Assembly (NCBI RefSeq): GCF_002001085.1
Contig: NZ_MUNU01000017.1
Span: 407,670-471,669, forward strand
Direction of reading: 5' to 3'
Source: Rhodanobacter sp. B05
Lineage (GTDB): Bacteria > Pseudomonadota > Gammaproteobacteria > Xanthomonadales > Rhodanobacteraceae
DNA length: 64,000 nucleotides
The position numbers were made by a program, and so were the translations under genes. The notes under the pieces are model-generated. The model worked only from the letters and a program-made list of their open reading frames with translations. It searched no databases and was not told the origin of the DNA. This document shows, piece by piece, positions 11,035 to 20,574 of this stretch (position 1 is its first letter; each line of letters opens with the position of its first letter).

Positions 11035-13113
11035 ATGCGCGATCCCCGCTACGACCTCCTGTTCACCCCGCTGAAGATCGGCCCGGTCACCGCGAAGAAC
11101 CGCTTCTTCCAGGTGCCGCATTGCAACGGCATGGGCCATGCGATGCCGCTGGCGCACGCGGCGATGCGCGAGGTGAAGGCCGAGGGCGGCTGGGCGGTGG
11201 TCTCCACCGAGGAATGCGAGATCCACCCCAGCGGCGACCTCACTCCGTACGTGGAAGCGCGGCTGTGGGACGACCGCGACATCCCCGCGCTGGCGCTGAT
11301 GTGCGATAAGGTGCACGCGCACGGCGCGCTGGCCGCGCTGGAGCTCACCCACAACGGCCCCACCGCGTCCAACCTGTATTCGCGCGAAGTACTGATTGCG
11401 CCGTCGCACCAGCCGTCCAAATACGGCTATCCGTCGCAGGCGCGGGCGATGACCAGGCACGACATCCGCGAATACCGCCGCTGGCATCGCGAGGCGGCGA
11501 TCCGCGGCCGCCGCGCCGGCATGGACATCATCTACGTCTATGCCGCGCACGACCTGTCGCTGGCGATGCACTTCCTGCAGCGCCGGCGCAACCAGCGCAG
11601 CGACGAATACGGTGGCTCGCTGGAAAACCGCGTGCGGCTGCTGCGCGAAGTGTTGCAAGACACCAAGGATGCCGTCGGCGACACCTGTGCGGTGGCGCTG
11701 CGTTTCGCCACCGAGGAATTGCTGGGCCCCGGCGGCGTCGAGCTGGCCGAGGCGAAGGAGATCGTCGCCATGCTGGCCGAGCTGCCCGACCTGTGGGACG
11801 TGAACCTCGCCGCCTGGTACAACGACTCGGTGCCCTCGCGCTTCGCCGCCGAAGGTGCGCAGGAGCCGTTCATCGACTTCGTGAAAAAGACCACCAGCAA
11901 GCCGGTGGTCGGCGTGGGCCGCTTCACCTCGCCCGACACCATGGTCTCGCAGCTCAAGCGCGGCGTGCTGGACATGATCGGTTGTGCGCGGCCATCCATT
12001 GCCGATCCGTTCCTGCCGAGGAAGATCGAGGAAGGGCGCAGCGACGACATCCGCGAATGCATCGGCTGCAACATCTGCGTTTCCGGCGACATGACCATCT
12101 CGCCGATCCGCTGCACGCAGAACCCGACCATGGGCGAGGAATGGCGAAAGGGCTGGCACCCCGAACGCATCGCGCCGAAGCGCTCGGCCAGCCGCGTGCT
12201 GGTGGTGGGCGCAGGTCCTGCGGGATTGGAGGCCGCCCGCGCGCTGGGCCAGCGCGGTTACGAGGTGAACCTGGCCGAGGCACGCAAGGAACTGGGTGGA
12301 CGTGTCACCCGCGAAGCGCGCATGCCGGGCCTGGCCGAATGGGCGCGCGTGCGCGACTGGCGCGTTGGCCAGATCAACAAGCTCGCGAATGTGGCCGTCT
12401 ATCTCGATTCGGCATTGACCGCGCAGGACGTGCTCGACTTCGGCGCCGAACACGTGGTGCTCGCCACCGGCTGCCACTGGCGCCGCGACGGCTACGGCCG
12501 CAGCCACGGCGCCGCCATCGACGGCTTCACCGGCGGCGCGCGCATCTACACGCCGGACGACCTGATGGACGGCCGTTTGCCGGAAGGCCGCGTGGCGGTG
12601 TTCGACGACGACGGTTTCTACTACGCCAGCGTCGCCGCCGAGCTGCTGCGCCAGCGTGGCTGCGACGTGGTCTACGTGACGCCGGAAGACAGCATCGCGC
12701 CGTGGAGCCAGCACACCCTGGACTACCGGCATATCCGCAAACGCATGGCCGAACTCGGCATCGAGGCGCTGGTGTCGCACGACATCAGCGCATTCCGCGG
12801 CAGCACGCTGAGCCTGGAAAACGTCTGGGATCACCGGCAGCGCGAACAGCCCTGCGATGCTGTGGTCACCATTACCGCGCGGCTGCCGCACGATGCGCTG
12901 TATCAGGACCTGCTGCTGCGCGAAGCCGAATGGGCCGACGCCGGCATCCGTTCACTGCGCTGCATCGGCGACGCCGAAGCGCCCGGCCTGATCGCGCATG
13001 CGGTGTATGCAGGGCATCGGCATGCGCGCGAGCTGGAGGAGCCTGCCGCGGGCGAGGTGGCTTTCAAGAGGCATTTTCATACCGCCGAGGCGGGGGACTT
13101 GTTGCGTGGATGA
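11035..13113 (+). CDS. Trimethylamine/dimethylamine-dehydrogenase-like iron-sulfur flavoprotein (NADH:flavin oxidoreductase family)
   Basis: Predicted 692-aa protein. Residues 1-330 form an old-yellow-enzyme TIM barrel binding FMN, with the family signature around RSDEYGGSLENR. A [4Fe-4S] cluster motif follows (Cys342, Cys345, Cys348, Cys360), at nearly the same positions as in trimethylamine dehydrogenase. Residues about 385-690 are a two-dinucleotide-binding domain starting with the VLVVGAGPAGLEAAR fingerprint. Members include TMADH, DMADH, 2,4-dienoyl-CoA reductase and the stachydrine-pathway N-methylproline demethylase StcD. The Rieske oxygenase and permease upstream favour a tertiary-amine demethylase, for example of an N-methyl amino acid produced by the oxygenase; this role is inferred. 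Confidence 0.85.
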   Translation: MRDPRYDLLFTPLKIGPVTAKNRFFQVPHCNGMGHAMPLAHAAMREVKAEGGWAVVSTEECEIHPSGDLTPYVEARLWDDRDIPALALMCDKVHAHGALAALELTHNGPTASNLYSREVLIAPSHQPSKYGYPSQARAMTRHDIREYRRWHREAAIRGRRAGMDIIYVYAAHDLSLAMHFLQRRRNQRSDEYGGSLENRVRLLREVLQDTKDAVGDTCAVALRFATEELLGPGGVELAEAKEIVAMLAELPDLWDVNLAAWYNDSVPSRFAAEGAQEPFIDFVKKTTSKPVVGVGRFTSPDTMVSQLKRGVLDMIGCARPSIADPFLPRKIEEGRSDDIRECIGCNICVSGDMTISPIRCTQNPTMGEEWRKGWHPERIAPKRSASRVLVVGAGPAGLEAARALGQRGYEVNLAEARKELGGRVTREARMPGLAEWARVRDWRVGQINKLANVAVYLDSALTAQDVLDFGAEHVVLATGCHWRRDGYGRSHGAAIDGFTGGARIYTPDDLMDGRLPEGRVAVFDDDGFYYASVAAELLRQRGCDVVYVTPEDSIAPWSQHTLDYRHIRKRMAELGIEALVSHDISAFRGSTLSLENVWDHRQREQPCDAVVTITARLPHDALYQDLLLREAEWADAGIRSLRCIGDAEAPGLIAHAVYAGHRHARELEEPAAGEVAFKRHFHTAEAGDLLRG

Positions 13114-13171
13114 AGGGGCGGAGGTAGCTAAACGCGAATTACTTTCATAGACCGCAGATGCCCAGCATCAT

Positions 13172-14584
13172 TCAGACGCGCCCATAAACATCGTCGTAGC
13201 GCACGATGTCGTCTTCGCCCAGATAACTGCCGGACTGCACCTCGATCAGTTCCAGCGCGACCTTGCCGGGATTGCGCAGGCGGTGCTTGCTGCCCAGCGG
13301 GATGTAGGTGCTCTGGTTTTCGCCGAGCAGGAACACCTTGTCGTCGCAGGTGACTTCGGCGGTGCCGGAGACCACGATCCAGTGCTCGGCACGGTGATGG
13401 TGCTTCTGCAGGCTCAGGGAAGCGCCCGGCTTGACCACGATGCGCTTGACCTGGAAGCGCTCGCCTTCTTCCAGCGAGTCGTAGTTGCCCCACGGCCGGT
13501 AGACCATGCGGTGCAAAGAGTGTTCGCTGCGGCCGGCGGCCTTCAGTTGTTCGACGATCTTCTTCACGTCCTGCGCAGCGTCGCGATGTGCAACCAGGGT
13601 GGCGTCCGGGGTGGTCACCACGATCAGGTCGTCGACGCCGACGGTGGCGAGCAGGTGGCGATCGTGTGAGCGCAGCAGCGAGTTGCGGGTGTCCACCGGC
13701 ATGGTGTCGCCTTCGCGCAGGTTGCCGTCGGCGTCCTTGCCGCCGCTGAGCCACAGTGCCGACCACGAGCCGATGTCGCTCCACGCGCAGCTGACCGGGA
13801 TGACCGCGGCGCGCTGCGTCTTTTCCATCACCGCGTAGTCGATCGAGTCGTCGGGCACCCTGGCGAACGCGTCGCGATCGACGCGCACGAAATCCAGATC
13901 GGTGCTGGCCTTTGCATGCGCCTCGCGCACGGCGGCCAGCATCACGGGGGCGTGGGCGGCGAGCTCTTCCAGATAACGCGAGGCCTGGAACAGGAACATG
14001 CCGGAGTTCCAGTCGTAGCTGCCATCGGCGAGATAGGATTCGGCGGTGGCCTGGTCGGGTTTCTCGACGAACTGACCGACCCGGAAACCGTGGTTGTCGA
14101 TCGCTTCGGCGTGACGGATGTAGCCAAAGCCGGTTTCCGCGCGATCCGGGCGCACGCCAAACGTGACCAACCAGCCCTTTTCGGCCAGTGGCCACGCCTG
14201 CTGCACGGCTTCGACGAAGGCGGCCTGGTCACCGATCAGGTGGTCGGCCGGCAACACCAGCAGGATCGCCTCGGGATCACGCTGCAGTGCCTGCAGCGCT
14301 CCCAGCGCGATCGCCGGCGCGGTATTGCGTGCCAGTGGTTCGAGCACGATGGTGGCGCCCTCGATGCCAGCTTCCAGCAACTGATCGGCAGCGAGGAATC
14401 GATGGTCTTCGCTGGCCACCACGATTGGCGCGGCCACCTCCGGCAACTGCCGGGTGCGCGCGACGGTCTGCTGGAACAGCGTGCCCCGGCCAGCCAGCGC
14501 CAGGAATTGCTTGGGCAGGTTCTTGCGCGACACCGGCCACAACCGCGTGCCACTGCCGCCGCTGAGGATGAGGGGGATCAACAT
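13172..14584 (-). CDS. xanB: Mannose-1-phosphate guanylyltransferase / mannose-6-phosphate isomerase, copy 1
   Basis: Predicted 470-aa bifunctional type II enzyme (XanB/AlgA/ManC). The N-terminal nucleotidyltransferase (about 1-330) has the pyrophosphorylase loop GGSGTRLWP and the sugar-binding FVEKPD. The C-terminal cupin (about 360-470) has the PMI metal site QKHHHRAEHW. It converts fructose-6-P to mannose-6-P and mannose-1-P to GDP-mannose, feeding GDP-D-rhamnose. The start at 14584 begins MLIPLILSGGSG as in relatives; the frame extending to 14641 is not conserved with the paralogue. It lies after rmlD on the same strand, separated by a REP palindrome. A colinear 470-aa paralogue is at 53076-54488. 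Confidence 0.95.
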   Translation of the reverse strand: MLIPLILSGGSGTRLWPVSRKNLPKQFLALAGRGTLFQQTVARTRQLPEVAAPIVVASEDHRFLAADQLLEAGIEGATIVLEPLARNTAPAIALGALQALQRDPEAILLVLPADHLIGDQAAFVEAVQQAWPLAEKGWLVTFGVRPDRAETGFGYIRHAEAIDNHGFRVGQFVEKPDQATAESYLADGSYDWNSGMFLFQASRYLEELAAHAPVMLAAVREAHAKASTDLDFVRVDRDAFARVPDDSIDYAVMEKTQRAAVIPVSCAWSDIGSWSALWLSGGKDADGNLREGDTMPVDTRNSLLRSHDRHLLATVGVDDLIVVTTPDATLVAHRDAAQDVKKIVEQLKAAGRSEHSLHRMVYRPWGNYDSLEEGERFQVKRIVVKPGASLSLQKHHHRAEHWIVVSGTAEVTCDDKVFLLGENQSTYIPLGSKHRLRNPGKVALELIEVQSGSYLGEDDIVRYDDVYGRV

Positions 14585-14677
14585 GTCGTTCCGCAGGTTG
14601 CCATGGAGAGAATCCACAAGATTGTGAGCCAAACAGGCCATCCGTGTCTGCCCGGGGCCATGTGCCTCGAACGACCG

Positions 14678-14764
14678 GTAGGAGCCCGCTCGCGGGCGAT
14701 GCTCCTGCTTTGATCTTTCATCGAGGCATCAGAGCAGGAGCATCGCCCGCGAGCGGGCTCCTAC
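14678..14764. repeat. REP-type inverted repeat (32-bp perfect arms)
   Basis: Arms 14678-14709 and 14733-14764 are perfect reverse complements (32 bp) around a 23-nt loop. Each arm is itself partly palindromic (CCCGCTCGCGGG core). The GTAGGAGC...GCGGGCGA pattern is like the repetitive extragenic palindromes spread through Pseudomonas and Xanthomonadales genomes. It lies between rmlD and xanB on the same strand and could form a stable mRNA hairpin that separates expression of the two. Confidence 0.85.
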
Positions 14765-15681
14765 GTTGATGGTGGGACAAGGTGGGTGATCACCTGGCCC
14801 AGTCCGTCGCGCCAGTCGGGTAGCGGGAAATCGAAGGTCTGCTGGAATTCGCGATTGTCCAGCAGCGACCAGGCCGGTCGCTGCGCCGGCGTCGGGTAAT
14901 CGGCAGTGGTGATCGGCAGCACCCGCGGCGCACGGGCGAGCAGTCCGCGCGCGACGGCCTGCGCGAAGATTGCGCTGGCGAAGCCATGCCAACTGGTGGC
15001 GCCACTGGCGACCAGATGGTGTGTGCCATTCAGCGACGCGCGCTGCGTCGGGTCGGCGTGCTGCCAGCGAGCGAGGGCAGCCAGGCTGGCTTCGACGATC
15101 AGGCTGGTGTCGGTCGGCGCACCGTGCTGGTCGGCCACCACGCGTAGTTCCTCGCGTTCGGCGCCCAGGCGCAGTATGGTGCGCAGAAAATTGCTGCCGT
15201 GCGCGGCATAGACCCAGGCGGTGCGAAAGGTCAGATGCTTCGCGCCGCTGTCCTGCAGCGCCTGTTCGCCCGCCAGCTTGCTGCGGCCGTAGGCACCGAG
15301 CGGCGCGGTGGGCGCATCCACCGCATAGGGTTGCGATTGGCGGCCGTCAAATACGTAATCGGTGGAGTAGTGGAGCATCAGCGCGTCGTGCGCCGCCGCC
15401 CAGTGGCCGAGCATGCCGACGGCGTCGCGATTGACAAGGTTGGCCAGCGCCTGTTCCTGCTCGGCACGATCGACCGCGGTGTAGGCGGCGGCGTTGACGA
15501 TCAGGTCCGGCTGGATGCGGTCGAGCGTGGCGGCCAGACTGGCCGGATTGGCCAGATCGACGGTTGCCCCATGCGCGCCATCGCGGCTGGCGGCGACCAG
15601 GTTGCCGCTGGCGGCGAGGCCGCCATGTTCGAGAAACGTTCGGCCCAGTTGGCCATTGGCGCCCAGCAGCAGGATGTTCAC
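14761..15681 (-). CDS. rmlD: dTDP-4-dehydrorhamnose reductase
   Basis: Predicted 306-aa SDR enzyme, the last step of dTDP-L-rhamnose synthesis (NADPH reduction of dTDP-4-keto-L-rhamnose). The N-terminal Rossmann motif is GANGQLG, then the YSTDYVFDG strand and the catalytic YGRSK (Tyr-x3-Lys). The start is a GTG at 15681 overlapping the rmlC stop as GTGA, the usual place for translational coupling; the longer frame reaching 16047 runs antisense-like through rmlC and is rejected. The stop codon lies inside the right arm of the REP palindrome, so the last codon bases are shared with it. It is the fourth gene of the rmlBACD operon. Confidence 0.95.
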   Translation of the reverse strand: MNILLLGANGQLGRTFLEHGGLAASGNLVAASRDGAHGATVDLANPASLAATLDRIQPDLIVNAAAYTAVDRAEQEQALANLVNRDAVGMLGHWAAAHDALMLHYSTDYVFDGRQSQPYAVDAPTAPLGAYGRSKLAGEQALQDSGAKHLTFRTAWVYAAHGSNFLRTILRLGAEREELRVVADQHGAPTDTSLIVEASLAALARWQHADPTQRASLNGTHHLVASGATSWHGFASAIFAQAVARGLLARAPRVLPITTADYPTPAQRPAWSLLDNREFQQTFDFPLPDWRDGLGQVITHLVPPST

Positions 15682-16235
15682 GGCACGAAGACCGGCAGCC
15701 GCCCGGGATCCACGTCCTGCAATAGTGGCGTCTTGCCGTCCTTGTCCGACAACAGCGGTGCGCTGATCGGCCAGTCGATACCGAGCGCCGCGTCGTTCCA
15801 GCGGATGCCGGCGTCGGCCTTCGGGTCGTACAGCGCCGTGCACTGGTAGCTGAAGGTGGCGAAGTCGGAGACCACGCAGAAGCCGTGTGCAAAGCCTTCC
15901 GGCACCCAGAAATGGCGATGGTTGTCGGCCGTCAGCATCACGCCGATGGAGCGGCCGAACGTGGGCGAGCCGCGGCGGATGTCCACCGCCACGTCGTAGA
16001 CCTCGCCCTCGAGCACGCTGACCAGCTTGCCCTGCGGGTTCGGCCACTGGTAGTGCAGGCCGCGCAGCACGCCGCGCGCCGAGCGCGACACGTTGGACTG
16101 CACGAAGCGGTGGTCGACACCGGCCTCGCGATACTTCGCCTCGTTGTAGCTCTCGTAGAAGAAGCCGCGGGCATCGCCGAACACCTGCGGCTCCAGGATC
16201 AGCGCGCCGGGCAGGGCGGTCTCGATCACCTTCAT
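15678..16235 (-). CDS. rmlC: dTDP-4-dehydrorhamnose 3,5-epimerase
   Basis: Predicted 185-aa cupin-fold epimerase, the third step of dTDP-L-rhamnose synthesis. Typical motifs are present: [26 protein letters not shown] with the substrate-binding Arg and catalytic His, and [10 protein letters not shown]. Length is normal for the family. The ATG at 16235 overlaps the rmlA stop codon by 4 nt (ATGA), and the stop overlaps the rmlD GTG by 3 nt within a GTGA. It is third in rmlB-rmlA-rmlC-rmlD on the minus strand. Confidence 0.97.
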   Translation of the reverse strand: MKVIETALPGALILEPQVFGDARGFFYESYNEAKYREAGVDHRFVQSNVSRSARGVLRGLHYQWPNPQGKLVSVLEGEVYDVAVDIRRGSPTFGRSIGVMLTADNHRHFWVPEGFAHGFCVVSDFATFSYQCTALYDPKADAGIRWNDAALGIDWPISAPLLSDKDGKTPLLQDVDPGRLPVFVP

Positions 16236-17119
16236 CGGGCGTGCCCCTCGCGCACCAGGTTCTGCAAGTACTGGCCGTAGCCGGTCTTGGCCAGCGGCTC
16301 GGCCAGGCGCAGCAACTGCTCGTCGTCGATCCAGCCGTTGAAGTGGGCGATCTCTTCCGGACAGCACACTTTCAGGCCCTGCCGATTCTCGATCGTCTGG
16401 ATGTAGTTGCCCGCTTCCATCAGCGATTCGTGCGTGCCGGTGTCAAGCCAGGCGAAGCCGCGGCCCAGTTGCTCCAGGTGCAGCGAGCCGTCGTCTAGAT
16501 AGCAGCGGTTGAGATCGGTGATTTCCAGTTCGCCACGGGGCGAGGGCTTCAGCGCCGCGGCGTAATCGCACACGCGGGCATCGTAGAAATACAGGCCGGT
16601 GACGGCGTAGTGGGACTTGGGCTGCGCGGGCTTTTCCTCCAGTCCGATCACCTTGCCGCTGGCGTCGAACTCGGCTACGCCGTAGCGCTCGGGATCCTTC
16701 ACCCAGTAGCCGAACACGGTCGCCCCATGCTCGCGGGCGGCGGCGCGCTTGAGTCGTTCGGTGAAGCCGTGGCCGTAATAGATGTTGTCCCCCAGCACCA
16801 GGCAGCTGGGCTTGCCGTCGACGAAGTCGCGGCCGATGGTGAAGGCCTGGGCGAGGCCGTCCGGCGACGGTTGCACCGCGTAGCGGATATCGATGCCCCA
16901 CTGCGAACCGTCGCCGAGCAGACGCAGGAACATGTCCTGCTCGTGCGGGGTATTGATCAGCAACACCTCGCGGATGCCGGCCAGCATCAGGGTGGCCAGC
17001 GGGTAGTAGACCATCGGTTTGTCGTACACCGGCAGCAACTGCTTGCTGATCGCGCGGGTGATCGGATGCAGCCGGGTGCCGGAACCGCCGGCGAGGATGA
17101 TGCCTTTCTGGGTACTCAT
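16232..17119 (-). CDS. rmlA: Glucose-1-phosphate thymidylyltransferase
   Basis: Predicted 295-aa nucleotidyltransferase forming dTDP-glucose from dTTP and glucose-1-phosphate, the first committed step to dTDP-L-rhamnose. The N-terminal loop GGSGTRLHP, the [10 protein letters not shown] motif that distinguishes RmlA, and the sugar-binding EEKP are all seen. It overlaps rmlB upstream and rmlC downstream by 4 nt each. The first residues MSTQKGI match the family start, so I place the start at 17119. Confidence 0.97.
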   Translation of the reverse strand: MSTQKGIILAGGSGTRLHPITRAISKQLLPVYDKPMVYYPLATLMLAGIREVLLINTPHEQDMFLRLLGDGSQWGIDIRYAVQPSPDGLAQAFTIGRDFVDGKPSCLVLGDNIYYGHGFTERLKRAAAREHGATVFGYWVKDPERYGVAEFDASGKVIGLEEKPAQPKSHYAVTGLYFYDARVCDYAAALKPSPRGELEITDLNRCYLDDGSLHLEQLGRGFAWLDTGTHESLMEAGNYIQTIENRQGLKVCCPEEIAHFNGWIDDEQLLRLAEPLAKTGYGQYLQNLVREGHAR

Positions 17120-18186
17120 GATCCGAGCCGCTCCATGCGATAGCTGCCGTCGAGCACGCGTTTTACCCACGGCTGGTGGGCGAGATACCAGTCCACCGTC
17201 TGCGCGATACCCGATTCGAAAGTCTGCGACGGCTTCCAGCCCAGTTCGCCCTGCAGCTTGCCGGAGTCGATCGCGTAACGGCGATCATGGCCGGGGCGAT
17301 CCTTCACGTAGCTGATCAGCGATTCGCGCGGCTTGCCGCCTGCCAGCGGCTGGCTAGCGTCGAGCAGGGCGCAGATCGTCTTCACCACCGCGATGTTCTC
17401 GCGCTCGGCATTGCCGCCCACGTTGTAGGTTTCGCCGACGCGGCCAGCCTCCAGTACGCGGCGGATCGCACTGCAGTGATCGCCCACGAACAGCCAGTCG
17501 CGTATGTTCTTCCCGTCGCCGTAGACCGGCAGCGATTCGCCGGCCAGCGCTTTCTGGATCACCAGCGGGATGAGTTTTTCGGGGAATTGGTACGGCCCGT
17601 AGTTGTTCGAGCAGTTGGTGGTCAGCACCGGCAGGCCGTAGGTGTGGTGGAACGCACGCACCAGGTGATCGGAGGCAGCCTTCGACGCGGAGTAGGGCGA
17701 GTTCGGCGCGTATGGCGTGGTCTCGGTGAACTTGCCCTCGGCGCCCAGCGAGCCGTAGACCTCGTCGGTCGATACATGCAGGAAGCGGAAGCCGTCGCGG
17801 GCGGCGCCCTCGAGGCTGCGCCAGTAGTCGCGGGCGCTTTCGAGCAGGGCCAGCGTGCCGACCACGTTGGTCTGCACGAACTCGGCCGGGCCGTCGATCG
17901 AGCGGTCCACGTGCGATTCGGCGGCGAAATTGACGATGGCGTCCGGCCGGTGTTCGGCCAGCAGCCTGGCCACCAGCGTCCGGTCGCCGATATCGCCGTG
18001 AACGAAATGATGGCGGTCGTTGCCATGCAACGATGCCAGTGTGTCCGGGTTGCCGGCGTAGGTGAGCTTGTCCAGGTTGATGACCCGCAGGCCGTCGGTG
18101 ATCGCCTGCAGTACGAAATTGGCGCCGATGAAACCGGCTCCGCCGGTGACCAGTACTGGATGGATGTGATTGGATGGGCTGTTCAT
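17116..18186 (-). CDS. rmlB: dTDP-glucose 4,6-dehydratase
   Basis: Predicted 356-aa extended SDR enzyme, the second step of dTDP-L-rhamnose synthesis. It has the NAD-binding GGAGFIG near residue 15, the catalytic VSTDEVYG strand (Asp-Glu of dehydratases), YSASK, and the [17 protein letters not shown] substrate stretch. It is the first gene of the minus-strand rml operon, and 230 bases separate it from the divergently transcribed wzm gene, so that gap should hold both promoters. The start at 18186 precedes a standard short N-terminus; the extension to 18447 is not family-like. Confidence 0.97.
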   Translation of the reverse strand: MNSPSNHIHPVLVTGGAGFIGANFVLQAITDGLRVINLDKLTYAGNPDTLASLHGNDRHHFVHGDIGDRTLVARLLAEHRPDAIVNFAAESHVDRSIDGPAEFVQTNVVGTLALLESARDYWRSLEGAARDGFRFLHVSTDEVYGSLGAEGKFTETTPYAPNSPYSASKAASDHLVRAFHHTYGLPVLTTNCSNNYGPYQFPEKLIPLVIQKALAGESLPVYGDGKNIRDWLFVGDHCSAIRRVLEAGRVGETYNVGGNAERENIAVVKTICALLDASQPLAGGKPRESLISYVKDRPGHDRRYAIDSGKLQGELGWKPSQTFESGIAQTVDWYLAHQPWVKRVLDGSYRMERLGS

Positions 18187-18419
18187 TGCACCTTCTTTGG
18201 TGTCATATGGACGGACATTCGGGCGCGAATGGTGCGTCTGCGGCTGGTATGGTTTGACCGGAGCAGCCAGGCCAGCGTCCGGCGGAACAAGCACATAGTT
18301 TGCCATTGAATGATGGCGGAGTTGGGGAGCAGGCAGATGGTTACAGGCGGCTGGTCGGCGACGCTTCGGGGTCTGGCGATATTCGGGCAAGGTGCAGGAT
18401 AAGGATGGAAGCAGCAAAC

Positions 18420-19211
18420 ATGTCGCTGTCGAGGCGCATCTGGGCAAGGCGGGACGTATTCTGGGAACTTGCCAAGCGCGATGTGGCCGGGCGCTACAGC
18501 GGGTCGTTCCTCGGCCTGCTGTGGTCGTTCTTCAACCCGTTGCTGATGCTGGCCGTGTATACGCTGGCCTTCCGCGTATTCCTGGGCATGCGCTGGCCGA
18601 ACATGGCGTCGGGGATCGATTTTTCGCTGATGATCTTCTGCGGGATGATCGTGCACTCGCTGCTGAGCGAGTGCCTTGTGCGTGCGCCGACCGTGATCGT
18701 CTCGCAGAGCAACCTGGTCAAGCGGGTGGTGTTCCCGCTGGCCATCCTGCCTTGCGTGATGGTGGCCTCGTCTCTTTTCAACGCCTTTCTCAGCCTGGTG
18801 GTATTGCTGATTTTCGTGCTGCTTTCCAAGCACGCCTTGCATCCCACCGTGTTGTATCTGCCCGTGCTGTATGCGCCCTACGTGCTGTTGCTGTGTGGCG
18901 TGAGCTGGTTGATGGCCTCGCTGGGCGTGTTCATTCGCGATGTCACCCAGGTTGCAGGGGTGATTTCGACCATGCTGATGTTCCTGAGTCCGGTGTTCTA
19001 CCCGGCGTCGAATCTGAAGGAGCCGTACCGTGACTGGATCGTGTTCAATCCACTGACCACGATGATCGAACAGACACGTCAGCTCGTGCTGTTCGGACAG
19101 CCACCGGACTGGCATGCGCTCGGCCTGTATACACTGGCGGCGCTGGCCGTGCTGCTGTTCGGCTATTTCTGGTTTCAGCGCACTCGGGATGGGTTTGCCG
19201 ATGTCCTCTGA
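18420..19211 (+). CDS. wzm: O-polysaccharide ABC exporter, permease (module A)
   Basis: Predicted 263-aa ABC-2 type permease with about six membrane helices, partnering the ATPase encoded directly downstream (11-nt overlap). The N-terminal sequence [23 protein letters not shown] is the family's typical amphipathic entry (KpsM/Wzm/TagG). Start choice: the ATG at 18420 has GGAAG 9-10 nt upstream; an in-frame ATG at 18405 with AAGG is possible and would add 5 residues. It is transcribed divergently from rmlBACD, which suggests the exported polymer contains L-rhamnose. It is distinct from the second permease at 33587. Confidence 0.92.
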   Translation: MSLSRRIWARRDVFWELAKRDVAGRYSGSFLGLLWSFFNPLLMLAVYTLAFRVFLGMRWPNMASGIDFSLMIFCGMIVHSLLSECLVRAPTVIVSQSNLVKRVVFPLAILPCVMVASSLFNAFLSLVVLLIFVLLSKHALHPTVLYLPVLYAPYVLLLCGVSWLMASLGVFIRDVTQVAGVISTMLMFLSPVFYPASNLKEPYRDWIVFNPLTTMIEQTRQLVLFGQPPDWHALGLYTLAALAVLLFGYFWFQRTRDGFADVL

Positions 19212-20574
19212 GTCGGTTCCGACCCTGGCAGTGCCGAATACCGAAGCCGTGATCGAGGTCCGCGGGCTCGGCAAGTGCTATCAGCTCTACGACAAGCCGG
19301 TACATCGGATGCTGCAAAGCCTGATTGGCGGCAGGCAGCGCTTCTATCGCGAATTCTGGGCATTGCGCGGGATCGATTTCGAGGTTCGGCGTGGCGAGAC
19401 GCTGGGCATCGTCGGCCGCAACGGCGCCGGCAAGTCGACCTTGCTCCAGCTCATCGCCGGCACGCTCAGGCCCAGTGAGGGCCGTACTGCCGTCCATGGT
19501 CGGGTAGCTGCCCTGCTCGAGCTCGGCAGTGGCTTCAATCCCGAATTCACCGGTCGCCAGAACGTATATCTGAATGCCTCGATCCTCGGCCTGAGCCGCA
19601 GCGAGGTCGATGCGCGTATCGACGACATCCTTGCCTATGCCGAGATCGGTGATTTTGTCGACCAGCCGGTGCGTAGCTATTCTACCGGCATGGTGATGCG
19701 CCTGGCCTTCGCCGTGGTGACGCACGTGGACGCGGATATCCTGATCATCGACGAGGCACTGGCCGTGGGCGATGCCTTCTTCATGCAGAAGTGCATGCGC
19801 TATCTGCGCGAATTCCGAAAGCGCGGCACCATGCTTTTCGTCAGTCACGACGGTGGCGCGGTGACCAGCCTGTGCGAGCGGGCGATCTGGCTGGAGCGCG
19901 GCCGCGTGCAGCGCATCGGCAATGCGCGTACGGTGATGGAGGCTTATATCGAGGCCTCCGTGATCGAACGCCAGGGCGGGGCAAGCGCGCGCGGACCAAC
20001 ACGGCTTCACAAGGCGCGCGAAATGCTTCCCGCTCAGGTGGATTCGCGGCAGGAGCTGATGGACCGCTCGACTCTGCGCAACGATCTCCGGGTCTTTCCA
20101 TTCAAGCCAGATATCGAAGGGTTCGGAGAATGCAAGGCGCAAATCACGCACGTGGCGTTTCGCAACGAAAGCGGGAATGCGGTGGCGATGGTCGTGGCCG
20201 GCGAATGCGCGACGCTGGAAATCGATCTTCTCGCAGAGGGTGCGATCGACAACGTCATCGTGGGCTTCTACGTGAAGGATCGGCTTGGCCAGCTACTGTT
20301 TGGCGACAACACGGTGCTCTGCCACGAAGGCGACTTCGCGGTCACTCCCGGTGAAACACTGCATGCCAGTTTCCGCTTTGTCATGCCGCGATTACTTCCG
20401 GGCGACTATTTCGTCGCGGCCGGCCTGGCCGAAGGAACCCAGGAGCAGCACGTGATCCAGCACTGGCTGCACGAAGCGTTACGATTCACGGCAATAGGCG
20501 GCACTCTTGCTTCGGGATTGATCGGCATACCCATGCTCGATGTACGACTGGAACGGGCAGCACATGAACCGTAA
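19201..20574 (+). CDS. wzt: O-polysaccharide ABC exporter, ATPase with C-terminal carbohydrate-binding domain (module A)
   Basis: Predicted 457-aa ATPase. Walker A GRNGAGKST is at 72-80, a Wzt-type signature YSTGM near 160, and Walker B IDEALAVGD around 182-190 with the following D-loop. Residues about 300-457 form an additional beta-rich domain (VKDRLGQLLFGDNT pattern) like the Wzt C-terminal domain, which in E. coli O8/O9a recognises the terminally modified chain before export. Presence of this domain predicts that the polymer carries a non-reducing-end cap, and a methyltransferase gene follows immediately with an 11-nt overlap. An in-frame ATG at 19189 is an alternative start. Confidence 0.93.
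   Translation: MSSESVPTLAVPNTEAVIEVRGLGKCYQLYDKPVHRMLQSLIGGRQRFYREFWALRGIDFEVRRGETLGIVGRNGAGKSTLLQLIAGTLRPSEGRTAVHGRVAALLELGSGFNPEFTGRQNVYLNASILGLSRSEVDARIDDILAYAEIGDFVDQPVRSYSTGMVMRLAFAVVTHVDADILIIDEALAVGDAFFMQKCMRYLREFRKRGTMLFVSHDGGAVTSLCERAIWLERGRVQRIGNARTVMEAYIEASVIERQGGASARGPTRLHKAREMLPAQVDSRQELMDRSTLRNDLRVFPFKPDIEGFGECKAQITHVAFRNESGNAVAMVVAGECATLEIDLLAEGAIDNVIVGFYVKDRLGQLLFGDNTVLCHEGDFAVTPGETLHASFRFVMPRLLPGDYFVAAGLAEGTQEQHVIQHWLHEALRFTAIGGTLASGLIGIPMLDVRLERAAHEP

Noticed and set aside
15682..16047. N-terminal extension of rmlD
   Set aside because: The frame upstream of the GTG at 15681 is a shadow of rmlC; the Rossmann fold begins at the GTG.
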